DNA of 64,000 nt from Petrotoga mexicana DSM 14811 (GTDB lineage Bacteria > Thermotogota > Thermotogae > Petrotogales > Petrotogaceae). Positions within the stretch are counted from its first letter, which is position 1. Each line of letters begins with the position of its first letter. The translations under genes and the position numbers were made by a program. Under the pieces are notes generated by a model, which ran no database searches, was not told where the DNA came from, and saw nothing but the letters and a program-made list of their open reading frames with translations. The stretch is from positions 1 to 64,000 of the forward strand of contig NZ_AZRN01000001.1 of the NCBI RefSeq assembly GCF_002895565.1, read 5' to 3'. This document shows positions 60,895 through 64,000 of this stretch, one piece after another.

Positions 60895-62193
60895 ATGAAA
60901 ATTGAAGTAACTCCAACAGAAAATATAAATACAGAGATCACCCTACCAGGTGATAAATCAATATCACACAGGGCACTAATCATTGGTTCCCTCGCTGAAG
61001 GTGAAACAAAAATACACAACTTTTTAAGTTCTGAAGACACCTTAAGTACGTTAAATATATTAAATTCAATAGGCGCCAATATCAAACAAATTAGCGAAGA
61101 TGAGGTAATTGTAGAGGGTAAGGGAAAAGATAATTTCATTGAACCATCCAACGTTCTAAACGCAAAAAACTCTGGTACAACAACGCGCTTAATGATGGGT
61201 GTGTTATCGGCTCAAAATTTTTACAGTGTAATTACAGGGGACGACTCTTTGAGGGAAAGGCCTATGAAAAGAGTCATAGATCCACTAAGCAAAATGGGTG
61301 GACGTTTTTTTGCGAGGAAAAATGGCGAATTTGCTCCTATCACAATATTGGGGACGAAAGATATATCCCCCATTGTTTATAAAACCCCAGTTGCAAGTGC
61401 CCAAGTTAAATCTGCTATTTTGTTGGCAGCTTTGTATGCAAAAGGAGAAACTCAAGTAATAGAACCTGCTAAATCTCGTGATCATACGGAAAGAATGTTA
61501 AAATATTTTGGTGCCAATATCACTCAAAAAGATACAACCGTTGCTATCCAAGGTCTTACTAACAATCTAAAAGGTCGGGAGTTCTTTGTGCCGGGTGATA
61601 TATCGTCTGCATCTTTTTTCATAGTTGCTGCTCTTATAACAAAAAACTCGACATTATTAATAAAAAATGTGGGAATCAACCCTACCAGAACAGGTATATT
61701 ATCCGTATTGAAAATGATGGGAGCGGATATAAAGATCATCAACGAAAAAACATTAACCAATGAGCCGGTTGGAGACTTACTCGTAAAAAGTAGTTCGTTA
61801 GAGGGTGTTGAAATAAAAGGTGAGATGATTCCTTTGATTATCGATGAAATCCCTATATTGGCGATAGCTGCTACCCAAGCCAAAGGAAAAACAACTATAA
61901 AAGATGCAAAAGAATTACGTTACAAAGAAACAGATAGAATAAGGGCTATCACCAGCGAATTAAAAAAATTGGGCATAGATGTTTTAGAAAAAGAAGATGG
62001 TTTTGATATAATCGGAGACCAAAAAATACGAGGGAACTGTACTTGTGAAAGTTACAACGACCATAGAATAGCCATGTCGCTTGCTATAGCCGGATTGATA
62101 GCAGATAATCCTATAGAAATTGATAATTTTGAATGTGTGAATATATCTTTCCCGGAATTTACAGAGATTTTTGAGAAGATAAGGTGTATATGA
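60895..62193 (+). CDS. aroA: 3-phosphoshikimate 1-carboxyvinyltransferase (EPSP synthase)
   Basis: A 432-residue EPSP synthase: L-P-G-D-K-S-I-S-H-R-A, L-N-A-K-N-S-G-T-T-T-R-L, D-D-S-L-R-E-R-P-M-K-R, K-S-A-I-L-L-A-A-L, R-D-H-T-E-R-M and Y-K-E-T-D-R-I. AGAGGAGGCAAAG precedes the ATG. It overlaps aroE by 4 bases. Confidence 0.97.
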   Translation: MKIEVTPTENINTEITLPGDKSISHRALIIGSLAEGETKIHNFLSSEDTLSTLNILNSIGANIKQISEDEVIVEGKGKDNFIEPSNVLNAKNSGTTTRLMMGVLSAQNFYSVITGDDSLRERPMKRVIDPLSKMGGRFFARKNGEFAPITILGTKDISPIVYKTPVASAQVKSAILLAALYAKGETQVIEPAKSRDHTERMLKYFGANITQKDTTVAIQGLTNNLKGREFFVPGDISSASFFIVAALITKNSTLLIKNVGINPTRTGILSVLKMMGADIKIINEKTLTNEPVGDLLVKSSSLEGVEIKGEMIPLIIDEIPILAIAATQAKGKTTIKDAKELRYKETDRIRAITSELKKLGIDVLEKEDGFDIIGDQKIRGNCTCESYNDHRIAMSLAIAGLIADNPIEIDNFECVNISFPEFTEIFEKIRCI

Positions 62194-62978
62194 TGAAAAA
62201 ATTTGGATTATTAGAATACCCCCACAAAGAAAGCTTATCAAAACAGGTTTTTAATGAATACTTTAAAAAAGCTCATATCGATGCTGTATATGAAGATATA
62301 GTCATAGTACCTGATAATTTTGACGATGAAATTAACAAATATATTGATTCTTACGATGGACTCAACGTTACTGTTCCATTCAAAGAAAAAGTGATTAAAT
62401 ACGTCGAACCTGTTGAAGAAGCTAAAGAAATAAATGCGGTTAACTGCATTTTCAATAATAAAGGTTACAACACAGATTGGAAAGGCTTTTATAACTCGTT
62501 AAATTCATCAATACTGAAAGAACCGATCGTCTTAGTTGGAGCGGGTGGTGCGAGTAAATCTATCATCTACGCTTTATACAAAATGGGCATAAAAAAGTTG
62601 TTTCTTGTAAATCGAACGGTTGAAAAAGCGGAAAAATTAAGAAAGATTTTCTTGTCAAAAATAGATATAAAAATAGAATCTTTTGATCACCTACAAAGCA
62701 TAATCCGTAGTTTTAAAACCTTCATAAACTCCACTTCTATTGGAATGTTTGGAGAATCATTTGATTTAGAAGCTAGAGACCTTTCCAACCTATCTTTAAT
62801 TTACGATATTGTTTACAACAATACCCCTCTCCAAAAGATTGCGAAAGAAAACAATATCAAATGTATAGATGGACGCACTTTTTGGTACCATCAGGCGGTA
62901 GAAAATTTGAAGATATGGAATATTTATACCCCAGAAATATTCAATGAAACCTTTAAAACTTTTGCTAGAGGTGAATAA
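62190..62978 (+). CDS. aroE: Shikimate dehydrogenase
   Basis: A 263-residue AroE: N-V-T-V-P-F-K-E-K-V with the catalytic Lys, N-A-V-N-C, N-T-D-W-K-G-F with the catalytic Asp, V-G-A-G-G-A-S-K-S nucleotide loop and N-S-T-S-I-G-M. ATG at 62190 or 62193; the first overlaps the aroA stop (ATGA). The N-terminal Y-P-H-K-E-S segment replaces the more usual P-x-x-H-S-x-S-P, a mild deviation. Confidence 0.93.
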   Translation: MMKKFGLLEYPHKESLSKQVFNEYFKKAHIDAVYEDIVIVPDNFDDEINKYIDSYDGLNVTVPFKEKVIKYVEPVEEAKEINAVNCIFNNKGYNTDWKGFYNSLNSSILKEPIVLVGAGGASKSIIYALYKMGIKKLFLVNRTVEKAEKLRKIFLSKIDIKIESFDHLQSIIRSFKTFINSTSIGMFGESFDLEARDLSNLSLIYDIVYNNTPLQKIAKENNIKCIDGRTFWYHQAVENLKIWNIYTPEIFNETFKTFARGE

Positions 62979-62979
62979 A

Positions 62980-64000
62980 ATGCAAGTAAAGATAGCCGGA
63001 GATTCACATGGTTCACAGATGATTGGATTAATAGAAGAAATCCCAGCAGGGTTAAAAATAGATATAGAAAAAATAAACATAAATCTAAGAAGAAGACAGC
63101 TAGGGTACGGCCGTGGGAACAGGATGAAATTAGAAAAAGATGAAGTAATAATCGTTTCCGGGTTATGGGAAGGAATAACTACCGGGACTCCGCTGGTTTT
63201 AATTATAAACAACAAAGCTAAAAATCCTATCAAAGAAGAAAGACATATTCCAAGACCTGGGCATGGGGATTATTCTTGTTGGTATAAATTCAGATTAGAT
63301 GATTTGAATATATACACGGAAAGGAACAGCGCACGCTGGACAAGTGTACTTACTGCGATAGGGAGCGTTGCCAAACAATTTCTTGAAAATTTTGGTATAA
63401 CAACGACGAGTTTTGTAAAATCGATTGGAAAAGTCAGTGTCGAAGAAGAAAGGTTTGAAGAAATCCAAAAAAATTTCACTTACTATATCCAAAAAAGAAA
63501 TGAATCAGAAGTTCAATGCCCTTTTGAAGATATTTCTGTAAGAATGATGGAAGAAATCAAAGAAAATGCTCTAAAAAAAGCAACCACCTTGGGAGGCAGT
63601 GTAACAACATTCGCCACAAATGTGAAACCTGGATTGGGAAGTTACGCCGATGTTTTGAACAGAGTTGATTCAAAAATAGGAAAATACTTTATGTCGATTC
63701 CTTCTGTGAAAGGGGTTTTTATAGGCAAAGAAGATGTGAGTATCCCTGGATCTGAATTCCAAGATCCTTTCAAAGTGGAAAATAGTGATATACGCAGAAC
63801 CAAGAATTACGCAGGTGGCATAGAAGCAGGGATAACCAATGGAGAAAATATAATGGTCACTACATACTTCAAACCTATTTCTACACTTGCAAATCCTCTT
63901 CCTTCTGTTGATCTTAAAACCAAAGAACCAAAAGAAGCACCTTACATAAGATCTGATTCTGTTGTTATTCCTGCTGCGACGGTAATAACAGAATGTACCC
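62980..64000 (+). CDS. aroC: Chorismate synthase, 3' end outside the window
   Basis: The frame begins with ATG at 62980, one base after the aroE stop, and runs open to the window edge (340 codons visible of an expected 360-390). Signatures are G-D-S-H-G-S, R-R-R-Q-L-G-Y-G-R-G, G-L-W-E-G-I-T-T-G-T-P-L, R-P-G-H-G-D-Y and E-R-N-S-A-R. An AGAGGTG site precedes the start. It needs reduced FMN in known enzymes. The operon may continue downstream. Confidence 0.95.
   Translation, partial: MQVKIAGDSHGSQMIGLIEEIPAGLKIDIEKININLRRRQLGYGRGNRMKLEKDEVIIVSGLWEGITTGTPLVLIINNKAKNPIKEERHIPRPGHGDYSCWYKFRLDDLNIYTERNSARWTSVLTAIGSVAKQFLENFGITTTSFVKSIGKVSVEEERFEEIQKNFTYYIQKRNESEVQCPFEDISVRMMEEIKENALKKATTLGGSVTTFATNVKPGLGSYADVLNRVDSKIGKYFMSIPSVKGVFIGKEDVSIPGSEFQDPFKVENSDIRRTKNYAGGIEAGITNGENIMVTTYFKPISTLANPLPSVDLKTKEPKEAPYIRSDSVVIPAATVITECT

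Overview
The window is AT-rich and gene-dense, mostly plus-strand, and reads like a thermophilic Thermotogota chromosome, most likely Petrotoga or a close relative. That assignment is inference. It rests on the flagellar/chemotaxis gene order, CheC/CheD of the Thermotoga type, a DAHP synthase with the N-terminal regulatory domain of the T. maritima enzyme, and a lysine riboswitch close to the T. maritima asd example. No rRNA, tRNA, CRISPR array, prophage or intact insertion sequence was seen.

Layout. 1-16 kb: cinA, then a flagellar export and chemotaxis operon (cheA, cheW, cheY, fliO, fliP, fliQ, fliR, flhB, flhA, flhF, flhG, a PilZ protein, cheC, cheD, fliA) and three unknown genes. 16-27 kb: mfd, mnmE, a membrane protein, an ABC-2 permease, a SAM hydrolase, a YigZ protein, dnaX, a nucleosidase-like protein and a spore-photoproduct-lyase-like radical SAM protein. 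27-29 kb (minus): a cupin HTH regulator with speD and speE. 29-33 kb: mreB, mreC, mreD and a class B penicillin-binding protein. 33-37 kb: a DUF4139-like secreted protein, a DUF123 protein with an abnormal start codon, an unknown protein, an alpha/beta hydrolase with an apparent frameshift, and a glutaredoxin. 37-46 kb: a lysine operon (asd, lysA, dapA, dapB, dapH, lysC, aminotransferase, deacetylase) behind a lysine riboswitch. 46-50 kb: ispD, a ROK kinase, degV and a decayed Rpn-type nuclease gene. 50-57 kb: a complete trp operon (E, G, D, C, F, B, A). 57-58 kb (minus): acylphosphatase and a zinc peptidase. 58-64 kb: an aromatic operon (aroF, tyrA, aroA, aroE, aroC, the last cut by the window edge).

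Regulation is the most striking part. The three amino-acid operons each carry a cis-acting RNA control. Lysine uses a riboswitch plus terminator. trp uses a 29-residue leader peptide with three consecutive Trp codons and a four-segment attenuator. The aromatic operon uses a 32-residue leader peptide with Tyr-Tyr-Trp-Tyr-Phe followed by a perfect 15-bp antiterminator/terminator switch. The trp and aro leaders have sigma-70-type promoters with 17-bp spacers.

A repeat family of about 130 bp fills many intergenic gaps, including gaps inside the lysine, trp and aromatic operons. It forms two tandem arrays with a 129-130 bp period. Each unit contains three short triloop hairpins. Three genes lack a normal start: fliP (apparently ATC), the DUF123 gene (ACG) and the alpha/beta hydrolase (one-base shift in a T run).
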